Below are positions 15,684-25,182 of a stretch of DNA of 64,000 nt, in pieces; position 1 is the stretch's first letter; each line of letters opens with the position of its first letter. Both the position numbers and the translations under genes were made by a program. The notes beneath the pieces are model-generated. The model saw nothing but the letters and a program-made list of their open reading frames with translations. It made no database searches and had not been told where the DNA came from. Source of the DNA: Pseudomonas marginalis. Lineage in GTDB: Bacteria > Pseudomonadota > Gammaproteobacteria > Pseudomonadales > Pseudomonadaceae. The stretch covers positions 1,364,001 to 1,428,000 of the forward strand of contig NZ_FNSU01000001.1 of the NCBI RefSeq assembly GCF_900105325.1, read 5' to 3'.

Positions 15684-18109
15684 GGCGCGGGCCGCAACTG
15701 CAAGGTGCTTTGGGTGGCCCGGGCAATGTCCGTCGAGGACAGGTGCAGCGCTTGATACTCGCCACGCACAAAGGGCAAGACCTGGTCCTGATAGTGCCGG
15801 TTGAAGGGAACGCCGCTCTGCCCCACAGGCAGTATGCCCTGCGCCTGGTCCGGCATCGCCAGGTCGATCACCCGGCGCGTTGAAGGGCCGTAGGTGACCG
15901 ACCAAGGCGCCGCGCTCAGCGGCGCAGAGAAATTGTTCGGCACTTCGTGGCTGCCGGGTACCGCGTAAGGGCCCACGTTAAGCAGCGGCGCCAGTAGTTT
16001 TTGACTGCCCAGCGGATGCATCTGGGTCAGTTGGTGCGCTTTGCCCCATTGCCAATGTGCGGTGTCGGTGCCGAGAGTGGCCTGCAGGTGCGCGACGCTG
16101 GTCTTCCAGGCGCGCACCACCACATCGGCGCGCTGCTGTACCGCCGGTTGAGTCTTGTCCTGCCACCAGGGTGAATGCTCATCGGAGGCCAGGCGCGGCA
16201 GGGCGGCATCCAGGACGCGGGTGGCGAGCAGGTTCTGGAACATCACATCACCGAGTTCATCGTGCAAGGCGCCGTAGCCGAGGTCATAGAGGAACTGGTT
16301 GAACAGCGTCGGGTTGATTGAGTCCAGCGGGTAATCGCCCGGCCATTGTGCCAGCTCCTCCAGCCACTGGCGTTGCAGTGGGTCGTCAATCGCCGCCCGC
16401 AGGATCGGCAATAGCGGTTGTAATACACGCTGGGCGTAGCCGGTTTGTGTATCGAGCTGCAGCTGCTTGCTCTTGTCGATGCTCCAGTGCGCGTCCTGGG
16501 CCAATTGCCGGTTCAGGCGTTGGCCGCGGTCGGGCAGATTGTAATACCCAGGTATTGCCTGGCCGGCGGGCGAGGCGGGCTGGGCGTTGGCGGAGACGAT
16601 ATAGCCCCTGGCCGGGTTTTCTTCATGGGGGTTGGCGCTGAAGGGGTAATAGCCGAGCTTGTCGGCCTGATCGGTGCTGCCATCGAGGATGAAATTCGGG
16701 TCGACCTGTGGGGGCCGCTTGGGCAGACCTGCCGCGGCCCACCAGGCAATGTCGCCCTGGGCATTGGCGTAGACCACGTTGAGTCCCGGCGCCTTGATCA
16801 GCGCCGCCGCCGAGCGGGCCTTGTCCAGGGTATCGGCACGGTTGAGTTGATAGAAGGCGTCCACCACCGAATTGGGGCCATCCAGGTACGCCCACCACAT
16901 TGCGATGGGGCGACCGGGGGCATTCTCGCCCAGTGCGTCATTGATGATCGGGCCGTGGGGCGAGCGTCGCAGGCGCAGCATGACGGGGTCGGCATCACGC
17001 ACTTCGATACGCTGTTGTTCTTCCTCCAATGTTACCCAATGGCCCTGGTACCAGACCTGTTCGGGGTTGTCAGGGTTGGTGGTTTCGGCAATCAGGTCGA
17101 TGTCGTCGTTCTGGAACATGGTCAGGGTCCAGGCGAACGCGTTGTTGTGCCCCAGCAAGGCGAACGGTACCAGGCTTTCATAGTCGCCATAGAGTTCGAA
17201 GCCGGGAGCGTTGAGGTGCGCCTCGTACCACACTGACGGCACCGAAAAACGAATGTGCGGATCACCTGCCAGCAGCGGCTTGCCGCTTTGGCTGCGTTGG
17301 CCGGACACGACCCACGCGTTACTGCCCTCCATTTGCGGCAGCCCGGCGTCACTCAAGGCCTGTTCGCTGAGTTGCGCCAAGGCCGTCAGGGATTTCCAGT
17401 CTTCACCGGTCAACGGTTGGCCGGCAATGGCGCCCTGCGGGTTCCAACTGCGATCGAACAAGTCCAGGTAAGGCTCACCCAGGGTGTCCCTGACATAGGT
17501 CAGCAAGGGCTCGGTACGAAACGCTGCGGCAAAACTGTAAGCCATGTACCCGACAACGCTGTAGACATCCTGCGCGGTGAACGGTCGTCTTTCAATTCCG
17601 AGCAGATCGAACTCAACCGGGCGCGGGCCCTGCTCTTGGTAGGCGTTGATACCGTCCAGGTAGGCCTGCAAGGCGTGCCATGCCGGGCTGTCATGATCGG
17701 CGTGAGTCACCTGCCAGTCGGCCTGATCCCGGATGCGCAGCGTGCGAAAGAGTTTGTCGGTGGGCAGTAGCTTGCTGCCCAGCACCGCCGCCAATTCACC
17801 ACGGGCCAGGCGCCGCAGCATTTCCATCTGGAACAGACGCTCCTGGGCATGCACGTAGCCAAGGGCACGGTACGCATCCGCTTGATTACCTGCGGTGATA
17901 TGCGGCACGCCGCGTTCATCGAACTGCACGTTGACCGGCGCCTGCAGCCTGGGCAGGTCAACCACCCCCTGGCGGCGCGGCTGTTTGCCATATAGGTAGA
18001 GAGATACACCGACGGCGCCAACCAACAGCACGATAATTAACGCAGCGCCGCTACGTTTGAGTCGGCGTGACCGCACCACGGCAGTGGCGGGGGTATTGAG
18101 TGCGGTCAT
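15680..18109 (-). CDS. Penicillin-acylase-type Ntn hydrolase (PvdQ/PGA superfamily), exported
   Basis: The 809-residue protein has an N-terminal signal anchor (about 20-42, AALIIVLLVGAVGVSLYLYG), then the alpha-chain region with VNVQFDERGVPHITAGNQ. The autocleavage site and new N-terminal nucleophile are Ser263 in MEGSNAWVVSG, followed by LLAGDPHIRF, and a beta-chain region extends to the end. This is the penicillin acylase/PvdQ architecture: a precursor that cuts itself and hydrolyses amides, often of fatty acyl groups, in the periplasm. It overlaps the antiporter stop by 4 bases (ATGA). Beside an N-acylating enzyme (25792) it may remove an acyl group from the exported product. Quorum-signal acylase activity is an alternative. 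Confidence 0.9.
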   Translation of the reverse strand: MTALNTPATAVVRSRRLKRSGAALIIVLLVGAVGVSLYLYGKQPRRQGVVDLPRLQAPVNVQFDERGVPHITAGNQADAYRALGYVHAQERLFQMEMLRRLARGELAAVLGSKLLPTDKLFRTLRIRDQADWQVTHADHDSPAWHALQAYLDGINAYQEQGPRPVEFDLLGIERRPFTAQDVYSVVGYMAYSFAAAFRTEPLLTYVRDTLGEPYLDLFDRSWNPQGAIAGQPLTGEDWKSLTALAQLSEQALSDAGLPQMEGSNAWVVSGQRSQSGKPLLAGDPHIRFSVPSVWYEAHLNAPGFELYGDYESLVPFALLGHNNAFAWTLTMFQNDDIDLIAETTNPDNPEQVWYQGHWVTLEEEQQRIEVRDADPVMLRLRRSPHGPIINDALGENAPGRPIAMWWAYLDGPNSVVDAFYQLNRADTLDKARSAAALIKAPGLNVVYANAQGDIAWWAAAGLPKRPPQVDPNFILDGSTDQADKLGYYPFSANPHEENPARGYIVSANAQPASPAGQAIPGYYNLPDRGQRLNRQLAQDAHWSIDKSKQLQLDTQTGYAQRVLQPLLPILRAAIDDPLQRQWLEELAQWPGDYPLDSINPTLFNQFLYDLGYGALHDELGDVMFQNLLATRVLDAALPRLASDEHSPWWQDKTQPAVQQRADVVVRAWKTSVAHLQATLGTDTAHWQWGKAHQLTQMHPLGSQKLLAPLLNVGPYAVPGSHEVPNNFSAPLSAAPWSVTYGPSTRRVIDLAMPDQAQGILPVGQSGVPFNRHYQDQVLPFVRGEYQALHLSSTDIARATQSTLQLRPAP

Positions 18110-19335
18110 GGCATGTCCAACCTTTGGCGCGCAGGGCGTAGCCTATCCAGAATGTTTAGTAAGGGGCCGGTCATGACGGTGGTGACCACGGTCATGATGA
18201 CGAAGAGGGTGAACAACTCCTTGCCGATAATCCCCAGGTCAAGTCCGACCTTTAATACCACCAGTTCCATCAGCCCTCTGGCGTTCATCAGTACCCCGAC
18301 GCTCAGTGCTACTGGTGCCGGATAACCGGCCAGACGCGCGCCCAATGCACCGCCCAGCAACTTGCCACAGATGGCTACCAACAGCACCAGAGCCAGGAGG
18401 CTGATACCCACCCCGGAAAACGTCGCTGCAGTAGTGTTGAGCCCGGCCAAGGCAAAGAAGCTGGGCATCAACACGATCACCGCCATATGTTCTACGCGCT
18501 CGACCAGCATGTTCAGCAGCCGTTGATCGCGCGGCAGGCACGCGCCGAAGAGGAACGCGCCAAACACGGCGTGCACCTGCAGCCATTCGGTGATGCTGCC
18601 GTAAAGCAGTGCTCCACAGAGCAGTACTGCAAGCAAGGGCAGCGTGCTCCTGTTGTCCTGTGCGGTTATCCACCGAGCCAGCAGCGGACGCACGCACCAG
18701 AATGAGGCGGCGCACAGCGCCAACAGCCCGCAAAGCCTGAGGATGAGAGCCTGCCATTGATGATCCAACGACAAGCTCATGGCAGTGATCGCCAACAACA
18801 CCCACGCGCAAATATCACTCACGGCGGCGGCCATCAGCGAGAGCGCACCGATTTCGCTATCGAGCATCTGCCGTTCCTTGAGAATGCGCGCCAGCACCGG
18901 AAAAGCGGTCACCGAAAACAGCGTTGCAATGAATAGGTTAAAGCCCAGGTGAGGCGTGCCAGCAGGCGCGAAGGTGCTGTAGAGCACGGGCGTGATCGCA
19001 ATGCCCAGTGCGAAGGGCAGGGCAATGCTGCTTCCGGCGACCAGCAAGACTTTGCCCAGTGCGTTGGCCGAGCGCTGGACCGGCATTCGAAACTCGGCGC
19101 CGACGACGAACATGAATAACAGGATGCCCAAGTCACTGAGTACTTTTAAGTGAGTGATGGTGTCGCCCTTAAATAGTGCATGGTGTGCCTCGGGAAATAG
19201 CAGGCCAAGAACTAAGGGGCCCAATACAAAGCCGGCGATCATTTCGCCAACCACTTCCGGTTGCCCTAACTTTTTTAGAAAGGCACCCGCAACCTTGGCC
19301 GTTAATATTACAAAAACAATGGGCAGGAAGAGCAT
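18106..19335 (-). CDS. Cation:proton antiporter (CPA2/KefB-like)
   Basis: The 409-residue protein has about 12 membrane segments and CPA2 antiporter features, including GQPEVVGEMIAGFVLGP near the N-terminus and SLMAAAVSDICAWVLLA with the conserved ion-binding Asp. There is no C-terminal RCK/TrkA-N domain, so it is a short member. It starts 110 bases from lux-box-like site 2, divergent from the carrier-protein operon, and is translationally coupled to the acylase. Being regulated with a BGC, it may provide tolerance or exchange the product or counter-ions. Its substrate ion is unknown. Confidence 0.85.
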   Translation of the reverse strand: MLFLPIVFVILTAKVAGAFLKKLGQPEVVGEMIAGFVLGPLVLGLLFPEAHHALFKGDTITHLKVLSDLGILLFMFVVGAEFRMPVQRSANALGKVLLVAGSSIALPFALGIAITPVLYSTFAPAGTPHLGFNLFIATLFSVTAFPVLARILKERQMLDSEIGALSLMAAAVSDICAWVLLAITAMSLSLDHQWQALILRLCGLLALCAASFWCVRPLLARWITAQDNRSTLPLLAVLLCGALLYGSITEWLQVHAVFGAFLFGACLPRDQRLLNMLVERVEHMAVIVLMPSFFALAGLNTTAATFSGVGISLLALVLLVAICGKLLGGALGARLAGYPAPVALSVGVLMNARGLMELVVLKVGLDLGIIGKELFTLFVIMTVVTTVMTGPLLNILDRLRPARQRLDMP

Positions 19336-19444
19336 GCGGTTACCTTGTTGGGTTAGTCGAAGATATGGGGCGCCGAGCGTCTATTTATCTATCGCGTGCT
19401 TGCAGGTCGGCGCTGGATCTTAGCGGAGCGGCCAAAGTTAAAAA

Positions 19445-19464
19445 ACCTATCTGATCTGGTAGTT
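19445..19464. promoter_or_regulatory. Lux-box-like operator, site 2
   Basis: ACCTATCTGATCTGGTAGTT lies between the divergent starts at 19335 and 19564. The core CTATCTGATCTGGTAG is nearly a perfect palindrome around GATC and closely matches Pseudomonas lux/phz-box-type sites such as CTACCAGATCTGGTAG. It repeats the left half of site 1 (14815) and lies at the same distance from the minus-strand start. A T-run follows it immediately. Confidence 0.7.
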
Positions 19465-19563
19465 TTTTTTGTTCAGGTGAAGCTGTTAGGTTTTACCCAC
19501 TGCCGGCTGCGTGTTTTTTAAGTGTGTCCGGCGCTTGTTCAATGATTACCCGGAAGGTCGATT

Positions 19564-19869
19564 ATGCGAGACGCGATATTTACTATCATCCATGGCGCTT
19601 TGGTTGAAGTTAATGCCACGCGCAAAGAAAAAATCGATTTATCGAGTATCGATTCGCTGGCGCTTTATGGGACCACGGGCGTATTCGATTCCATGCAACT
19701 GGTGAGTTTTCTCGCGGCGGTGGAAGAAGGCCTGGACGACGAACTTGGCATTGAGATTTCGTTGACCTCGGAAAAGGCTGTGTCCCAGACCATCAGCCCT
19801 TTCAGCAGCGTCAGTTGCCTGATGGATTTCATCATTGCCGAGCAACAGCCGTTGTTGGCATCCGCCTGA
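19564..19869 (+). CDS. Acyl/peptidyl carrier protein
   Basis: The 101-residue acidic, helical protein contains TTGVFDSMQLVSFLAAVEE. The Ser in FDSM (S43) would carry phosphopantetheine, as in D-alanyl-carrier-like and other stand-alone carrier proteins with a DSL/DSM motif. An EIS-SEKAVS segment and a terminal helix follow as usual. It is the first gene of the plus-strand operon, 100 bases from site 2. The operon ends with the PPTase gene (27574), which would activate it, and has an ANL ligase (21473), which could load it. It is not part of any large NRPS or PKS. Confidence 0.85.
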   Translation: MRDAIFTIIHGALVEVNATRKEKIDLSSIDSLALYGTTGVFDSMQLVSFLAAVEEGLDDELGIEISLTSEKAVSQTISPFSSVSCLMDFIIAEQQPLLASA

Positions 19870-19894
19870 CTGTCATTCAGCAGGGAGCACTGAC

Positions 19895-20779
19895 GTGAAC
19901 GTGACTGTTCGTAGGGCGCTGAGCGCTGATATGTATCCCGTGTGCAAGCTATTGCGCGAATCTACCTTGAACTCCAACTGGATTGGCGCGAGCGTGCGCA
20001 AGCGCATGTTTACCGATGTGTGGTCCGGCGGTGAAGACTACTTTGGCTACGTGATGCTCGATGGCGACACGGTGGTGGGGTTTCTGGGTTTGCTCTTCAC
20101 CACCCAGCCCTGTAACGACGAGCAGCGTTTCTGCGAGCTGCACAGTTGGTATGTACAGGCCGAGTACCGCAAGGAAAGCTTGAGGTTGCTGCTGCCGGTG
20201 CTGTCGATGCGCAAAGTCACGCTGCTTAACTACACGCCTACACCTGACGTTTATGAGATCAGCAAAAAATTCGGATTTACCGATCTGGAAACCGACTTGC
20301 GGCTGATTTACCCGCTGCCCAACCCGTTGAACATACGTCGCCGCTATCGTCTGGAAACCGATATTCATCGGGTTGCCGGCTGGTTGAATGAGCAAGAAGC
20401 CGTGGTGTTCCAGGACCACGCCGGGGTGGAGTGCCGACACCTGATGATTGTCGATTCGCAGACGGCGCAATCGTGCTACCTGATCGTCAAGCGCATGACC
20501 CGGCGCTGGTTCGAACCCATCGGCCGAGTGCTCTATATCGGCAACCCGGCGCTGTTCGCGCGCAGCCTCGACAGTTGGCGGTTGTCATTATGTCTGCGCC
20601 TGCGCGTGCAATGCCTGGTGAGTAATGCCGAGGAACTGGCCGAGTGGTCCCTGGGGGGATCGCGGGTTATCAAGCGCGAAGTACCGTCGTTGATAAAACG
20701 CGCCTCAGGCAGCTCACAAAGTACCCAAATTAAACCGCTGTATAGTTTGCCGTTACTTATCGGCTATAAGTTGCATTGA
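19895..20779 (+). CDS. GNAT-like protein, two-part
   Basis: I place the start at a GTG (19895) with AGGGAG 7 bases upstream, giving MNVTVRRALSADMYPVCKLL, a typical GNAT beginning. The segment GYVMLDGDTVVGFLGLLF forms the central strands, and SWYVQAEYRKESL is where acetyl-CoA-binding residues normally lie. The region after residue about 150 is longer than a single GNAT domain and may be a second, degenerate one. The total is about 294 residues. It follows the carrier-protein gene by 25 bases. It could move an acyl group between CoA, carrier protein and an amine. Substrates are unknown. Confidence 0.65.
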   Translation: MNVTVRRALSADMYPVCKLLRESTLNSNWIGASVRKRMFTDVWSGGEDYFGYVMLDGDTVVGFLGLLFTTQPCNDEQRFCELHSWYVQAEYRKESLRLLLPVLSMRKVTLLNYTPTPDVYEISKKFGFTDLETDLRLIYPLPNPLNIRRRYRLETDIHRVAGWLNEQEAVVFQDHAGVECRHLMIVDSQTAQSCYLIVKRMTRRWFEPIGRVLYIGNPALFARSLDSWRLSLCLRLRVQCLVSNAEELAEWSLGGSRVIKREVPSLIKRASGSSQSTQIKPLYSLPLLIGYKLH

Positions 20780-20780
20780 T

Positions 20781-21476
20781 ATGATTATATTGCTGACCGG
20801 TACGCGCAAAGGCGTGGGCAAAGAAGCGGCATTGTATTTTCTTGAACACGGCCATGTCGTCGTGGGCTGCAGTCGTGGAGAAGGTTCAATTGAACATGAG
20901 CGATACACGCACTTTTGCCTGGATCTGAATGACGCCAGTGCCGTCAGGAACATGATTAAGCATGTGCGTCTCGTCCATGGGAAATTGGATGTACTTATTA
21001 ATAACGCGGGTGAGGCGACTATGGCGCCGTTTCAACTAACGCCGACTGAAACCGCTCGCGACTTGTTTGCCAGCAATGTATTCGGGCTGATCAATGTGAC
21101 CCGTGAAGCCGTCAAGTTAATGCAAAAGAATGATGGCCCCAGTGCCATCGTCAATATCTCTACCGTGGCCACACACTGGGCCATTCCTGGCCAGTCAGTC
21201 TATGCCGCGAGCAAGGCTGCGGTGGAGCAACTGACGCGCACCTTGAGCAAGGAGTTGTCCGGCTTTGGTATTCGCGTCAACAACCTGGTACTGCCGCTGT
21301 ATCGCAGCGCCCTGACTCGCACACTTCCTCAAGAGATTAAACAGAAGATGATTGAACGCCAGACGATTGCCAGGCCCTGCGTGTTTGCCGACCTGATCGG
21401 GCCATTGACGTTTCTGATCTCCAGCCAGTCGGTCTTTGTCACCGGCGAGACCTTGAGCCTGGGCGGTGTGCAATGA
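20781..21476 (+). CDS. Short-chain dehydrogenase/reductase (FabG-like)
   Basis: The 231-residue protein has the SDR dinucleotide motif GTRKGVG (TGxxxGxG type), NNAG, the catalytic Ser in VNISTVA, and YAASK with the Tyr and Lys. The C-terminus GETLSLGG is FabG-like. It uses NAD(P)H to reduce ketones or oxidise alcohols, here probably on a carrier-bound intermediate. Its start immediately follows the upstream stop (1-base gap) and its end overlaps the ligase start by 4 bases, so it is tightly coupled in the operon. Confidence 0.9.
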   Translation: MIILLTGTRKGVGKEAALYFLEHGHVVVGCSRGEGSIEHERYTHFCLDLNDASAVRNMIKHVRLVHGKLDVLINNAGEATMAPFQLTPTETARDLFASNVFGLINVTREAVKLMQKNDGPSAIVNISTVATHWAIPGQSVYAASKAAVEQLTRTLSKELSGFGIRVNNLVLPLYRSALTRTLPQEIKQKMIERQTIARPCVFADLIGPLTFLISSQSVFVTGETLSLGGVQ

Positions 21477-22840
21477 GCCGCGAAGCCTTGCTCGCGACAC
21501 TGGGCGAACCCGCAGAGCGCACAGCGCTGTTGCACGGTGAACGGCAGTGCACTTACGCCGAACTGCTGACTCGGGTGCAGCAGTGTCTCGGGTGGCTGGT
21601 CGACCAGCGCGTCAAGCCGGGCGATGCGGTGATCCTCCACACCGATTACGGCGTGTCGGCGGTCGCCGCGTTGCTGGCCCTGTACCTGAACCGCAACATT
21701 GTCGCGCCGCTTGTGGACCTCAGTGAGCGAGCCCTGCTGACCTTGCAGGGCGCCGCACGCTGTGAGCACCGCATCGAGATTATTGACGAGAACTGGGTCC
21801 ATCACGGGTTGGTACGGCAAGCCACCGATGACACCCCCGCTTACTACAACGCGCTGCGTGACAAGGGCCGCGCCGGCCTGGTGCTGCTGAGCAGCGGCAG
21901 CACCGGGGCGCCCAAGGCGATCCTGCATGACTTTGACGATCTGGTCGACACCAAGCTGGGCAAGGAACACAAAAAGCCGATGTCGATATTGATGTTCCTG
22001 CTGTTCGATCACATTGGCGGTTTGAACTCGTTGCTCAACACGCTGACCGTCGGCGGTTGCGCGGTGATGCCGGTGGACCGCGCGCCCGAGGCCATCTGCG
22101 CGCTGATTGCACGGCATGGCGTCAAAGTCGTCCCCGTCAGCCCGACTTTTCTCAACCTGATCCTCATGGGCCGGCATCACCAACAGCATGACCTGTCGTC
22201 GGTGCGGCTGATTACCTATGGCACGGAAAGCATGCAGCAAAGCCTGCTCAAGCGGGTTCAGCAGGCATTTCCCAAGGCCCGGATGCTGCAAACCTTCGGC
22301 ACCAGCGAAACCGGGATCAGTGCCACGGTCAGTCAGTCGTCGGCCAGTACCTTCTTCAAGCTGGCGGACACCAACACCCAGTTTCGGATTGTCGACGGTG
22401 AGTTGCAGCTCAAGACCCGCAGCCAGTTCGTCGGCTACCTGAACCAGGACACCGATAACGTCACCGAGGACGGCTGGTTCCGCACCGGCGACCTGGTGGA
22501 GCAGAACGAAGAAGGCTACTTGCGCATCCAGGGGCGGCAAAAGGAACTGATCAACGTGGGAGGGCTGAAGGTGCTGCCTACCGAGATCGAGGATGTGATG
22601 CTGCGCAGCGCGCTGATCGACGATTGCGTGGTGTATGGCATGCCCAACGCCATTACCGGCCAGGCCGTGCACATGGATGTAAAGGCCACCGGTTTCACCT
22701 GCAAGAAGGCCCTCAAGCAACATGTGCTTGAACATCTGGCCGCTTGTCTTGAGGCCTATAAGTTGCCGGTCAAGGTCAACAAGGTCGATGAAATCGCCTT
22801 TTCCAACCGCTTCAAGAAAACCCGTGCGGTGGCCTCATGA
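21473..22840 (+). CDS. AMP-binding (ANL) acyl-activating ligase
   Basis: The 455-residue protein has ANL core motifs: LLSSGSTGAPKA (A3, about 138-149), TFGTSETG (A5), DGWFRTGDLV (A7), NVGGLKVLPTEIE (A8) and the A10-like NRFKKTR Lys near the C-terminus. It forms an acyl-adenylate and would pass the acyl group to the carrier protein at 19564 or to CoA. It is smaller than most acyl-CoA synthetases and close in size to stand-alone adenylation or benzoate/D-alanine ligase types. It overlaps the SDR stop and the next gene's start by 4 bases each. Confidence 0.9.
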   Translation: MSREALLATLGEPAERTALLHGERQCTYAELLTRVQQCLGWLVDQRVKPGDAVILHTDYGVSAVAALLALYLNRNIVAPLVDLSERALLTLQGAARCEHRIEIIDENWVHHGLVRQATDDTPAYYNALRDKGRAGLVLLSSGSTGAPKAILHDFDDLVDTKLGKEHKKPMSILMFLLFDHIGGLNSLLNTLTVGGCAVMPVDRAPEAICALIARHGVKVVPVSPTFLNLILMGRHHQQHDLSSVRLITYGTESMQQSLLKRVQQAFPKARMLQTFGTSETGISATVSQSSASTFFKLADTNTQFRIVDGELQLKTRSQFVGYLNQDTDNVTEDGWFRTGDLVEQNEEGYLRIQGRQKELINVGGLKVLPTEIEDVMLRSALIDDCVVYGMPNAITGQAVHMDVKATGFTCKKALKQHVLEHLAACLEAYKLPVKVNKVDEIAFSNRFKKTRAVAS

Positions 22841-23454
22841 GCGCAATCGTGATCCTTGGCGCCGGGCGCTTTGCGCTGGAGCTGGCGAGCTACCTGCAAG
22901 AAATCGAGCCCTCGGCGGTGGTGCGCCACCTGGCGGTGCAGGGCGAAAGCGAGGTCGCCGCCGTGGTCGAACCATGGCCCACCGACGACCTGGACGTGCG
23001 TGACCGCTACGTACTGGGCGTGGCTGATATCACCCTGCGCCAAACGTTGATCGACGCGTATTTCAGCGACGGTCGCTTGTCGGCCCCCAACTTCATTCAT
23101 CCCTCGGTGCGCCATCGCCTGGACCTTGGCGCCAGTCGCGGCAATGTGATCGCCGCCGACTGCCATATCGGGGTCAATACCCGGGTCGGTTCCTGGAACA
23201 TGATCAATTACCACTGCAGCGTGGGTCATCACTCGCAGTTGGGTGACAACAACTTCCTGTCGCCGCATTTCAATGCCGGCAACAGCATCACCCTCGGTAG
23301 CCGTTGTTTCATCGGGCTCAGCACGGTGGTCACGCCGCAGACGGTGATCGAAGACGACGTCACGGTTCAAGCCGGTTGCACCCTCAGTGACTGCATTCCG
23401 GCCCATTCGCATTGCACATCCACAGCCCGTCAGAAAATCCTTCAACTGGTCTAA
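22837..23454 (+). CDS. NeuD/PglD-like left-handed beta-helix acyltransferase
   Basis: The 205-residue protein begins with a Rossmann-like segment (IVILGAGRFALELASYLQE) and continues with hexapeptide repeats: NVIAADCHIGVNTRVGSWNMINYHCSVGHHSQLGDN, with the catalytic-type His in the NYHCSVGHH region. This is the NeuD/PglD sugar-amine acetyltransferase family. Here it likely acetylates or acylates an amine or hydroxyl of the biosynthetic intermediate. No sugar-nucleotide genes lie nearby. It sits between the ligase and the halogenase in the operon. Confidence 0.85.
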   Translation: MSAIVILGAGRFALELASYLQEIEPSAVVRHLAVQGESEVAAVVEPWPTDDLDVRDRYVLGVADITLRQTLIDAYFSDGRLSAPNFIHPSVRHRLDLGASRGNVIAADCHIGVNTRVGSWNMINYHCSVGHHSQLGDNNFLSPHFNAGNSITLGSRCFIGLSTVVTPQTVIEDDVTVQAGCTLSDCIPAHSHCTSTARQKILQLV

Positions 23455-23469
23455 AGGAGTAGTACCCGC

Positions 23470-25182
23470 ATGAACAAGTCTGCACACGTCATTATCATGG
23501 GCGGTGGTCCAGCTGGCAGTATCGCCGCGTTGACTCTGCAAAAGCTTGGGCACCAGGTGACGGTGTTCGAGAAAGAGAAATTTCCGCGCTACCGGGTTGG
23601 CGAGTCCTTCCTGCCGGGCACACTGTCCATCCTGCATCGCCTGGGGTTGAGCGAAAAGATCGAGCAAGCGGGCTACGTGCTCAAGCCTTCGGCCACCTTC
23701 CTGTGGGGCAAGACCGAGGCGCCATGGACCTTCTCGTTCAGCACGCCCAAGACCGAAGACTGGGTGTTCGACCACGCCATCCAGGTACTGCGTTCGGACT
23801 TTGACCAGATGCTGCTCGACACCTGCCGCGAGCGCGGCGTGCGGGTGTTCGAAGAGGCCGCCGTCATCGACGTGGACACCGAGCAAGCCGACAGGATCAG
23901 CGTGACCGTGCGCCACAAGGACGAAGTCAGCGAGTTCACCGGTGACTACCTGATCGACGCCTCAGGCAGCAACAGCCCGCTGGTGCGCAAACTGGAGCTG
24001 CGCGAGTACGACGAGTTCTACAAGAGCGTGGCGCTGTGGTCGTACTTCAAGACCCCGGACCCGTTCAAGAACGACCTCAATGGCACCACCTTCTCGATTA
24101 CCTTCGAAGACGGCTGGATCTGGATGATCCCGCTCAAGGACGGTATCTACAGCGTCGGCACCATTGTCGACCAGAGCAAGCTGGCCGACATCAAGACCCT
24201 TGGTCTGAATGCGTTCTATGACAAGACCCTGTCCAAGAGCGAGCGCGCCCTGTCGATCCTCAACGGTGTCGAGCGTTCGGAAGATGTGAAGCTGGTGCGT
24301 GACTGGTCGTACGAGACCAAGTGCTTTTCCCGTGACCGCTTTTTCCTCTGTGGTGATTCGGCCTGCTTCACCGATCCGCTGTTCTCCCAAGGCGTGCACC
24401 TGGCCTCGCAGTCCGCCGTCAGCGCCGCCAGCAGCATCGATTACCTGATGCAAAACCCCGAGCAAAGCGACAAGGTGCACGCCTGGTACAACCGCAGCTA
24501 TAGCGAGACCTACAACCAGTACCACGAGTTTCTGGCGTCCTTCTATACCTTTGCCTCGTTCACGGAACCGGCGTCCGAGTTCTGGACCAAGCGTCGCATC
24601 AGCGAGTCGGCGGACGAACGCTTGAAGCGCAAAGAGTGGTTTGAGCAACTGGTCAACGGCGAGAAACAGAACCGCCCACAGATCGGCGATTTCAAGGATC
24701 GCGCCTCGACCATGATCGCGATCGGCCGGCACCAGCGCGACGAGCTGACCGACGAGTTCATGGATGTCGAGCTGAACCCGGCCCGTGTTCGCTGGATTTC
24801 CGATTTGACCAAGCAACTGAACCGCATCGTACGGTTCGACTGGTTGGGCGATCAGGTCGAGACCGCCGAGTACTTCAAGATCGAGCCCCTGAGCTTCAAG
24901 CTGAGCCTCAAGCAGATCCTCTCCAACGGCGCCGGCAAGGACATGACCAAGTACACCGTCAGCGATGCATTGGTACAGTTGTTCAAGGACCTCAACGAAC
25001 AGGGTTTCGGCTACAAAGAGTTGATGGTGCGCCTCAACGACGTGGGCGAAGTGAATTCATCGCAGTTTGTTATCCGCTTGATGGAAGCCGGTCTGCTCGA
25101 TGGTTTCGACAAACAAGGGCAGAAGGTGCTGGTGCAGGATCGCCTGCGCTTCGACGGGGTGGGGGTTGAATATGAAGTCTGA
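23470..25182 (+). CDS. FAD-dependent halogenase-like enzyme
   Basis: The 570-residue protein has the Rossmann FAD motif GGGPAGS (11-17), FPRYRVGES, and the halogenase signature WxWxIP as W216-I-W-M-I-P221. GDSACFTDPLFSQGVHLA forms the second flavin segment. Lys72 in YVLKPSATF corresponds to the lysine that binds hypochlorite in CmlS/PltA-type halogenases. It therefore probably chlorinates or brominates a carrier-bound or free substrate using FADH2, halide and oxygen; related monooxygenases that lost halogenation are an alternative. No flavin reductase is seen nearby. An AAAGGAG site lies upstream of the ATG. Confidence 0.85.
   Translation: MNKSAHVIIMGGGPAGSIAALTLQKLGHQVTVFEKEKFPRYRVGESFLPGTLSILHRLGLSEKIEQAGYVLKPSATFLWGKTEAPWTFSFSTPKTEDWVFDHAIQVLRSDFDQMLLDTCRERGVRVFEEAAVIDVDTEQADRISVTVRHKDEVSEFTGDYLIDASGSNSPLVRKLELREYDEFYKSVALWSYFKTPDPFKNDLNGTTFSITFEDGWIWMIPLKDGIYSVGTIVDQSKLADIKTLGLNAFYDKTLSKSERALSILNGVERSEDVKLVRDWSYETKCFSRDRFFLCGDSACFTDPLFSQGVHLASQSAVSAASSIDYLMQNPEQSDKVHAWYNRSYSETYNQYHEFLASFYTFASFTEPASEFWTKRRISESADERLKRKEWFEQLVNGEKQNRPQIGDFKDRASTMIAIGRHQRDELTDEFMDVELNPARVRWISDLTKQLNRIVRFDWLGDQVETAEYFKIEPLSFKLSLKQILSNGAGKDMTKYTVSDALVQLFKDLNEQGFGYKELMVRLNDVGEVNSSQFVIRLMEAGLLDGFDKQGQKVLVQDRLRFDGVGVEYEV

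Noticed and set aside
16445..17236. 263-codon plus-strand open frame
   Set aside because: It is antisense to the acylase gene, which has intact motifs.
21329..23916. Long minus-strand open frames (468 and 386 codons)
   Set aside because: They are antisense to the ligase, NeuD-like and halogenase genes, and have His/Gln/Arg-rich compositions typical of shadow frames.
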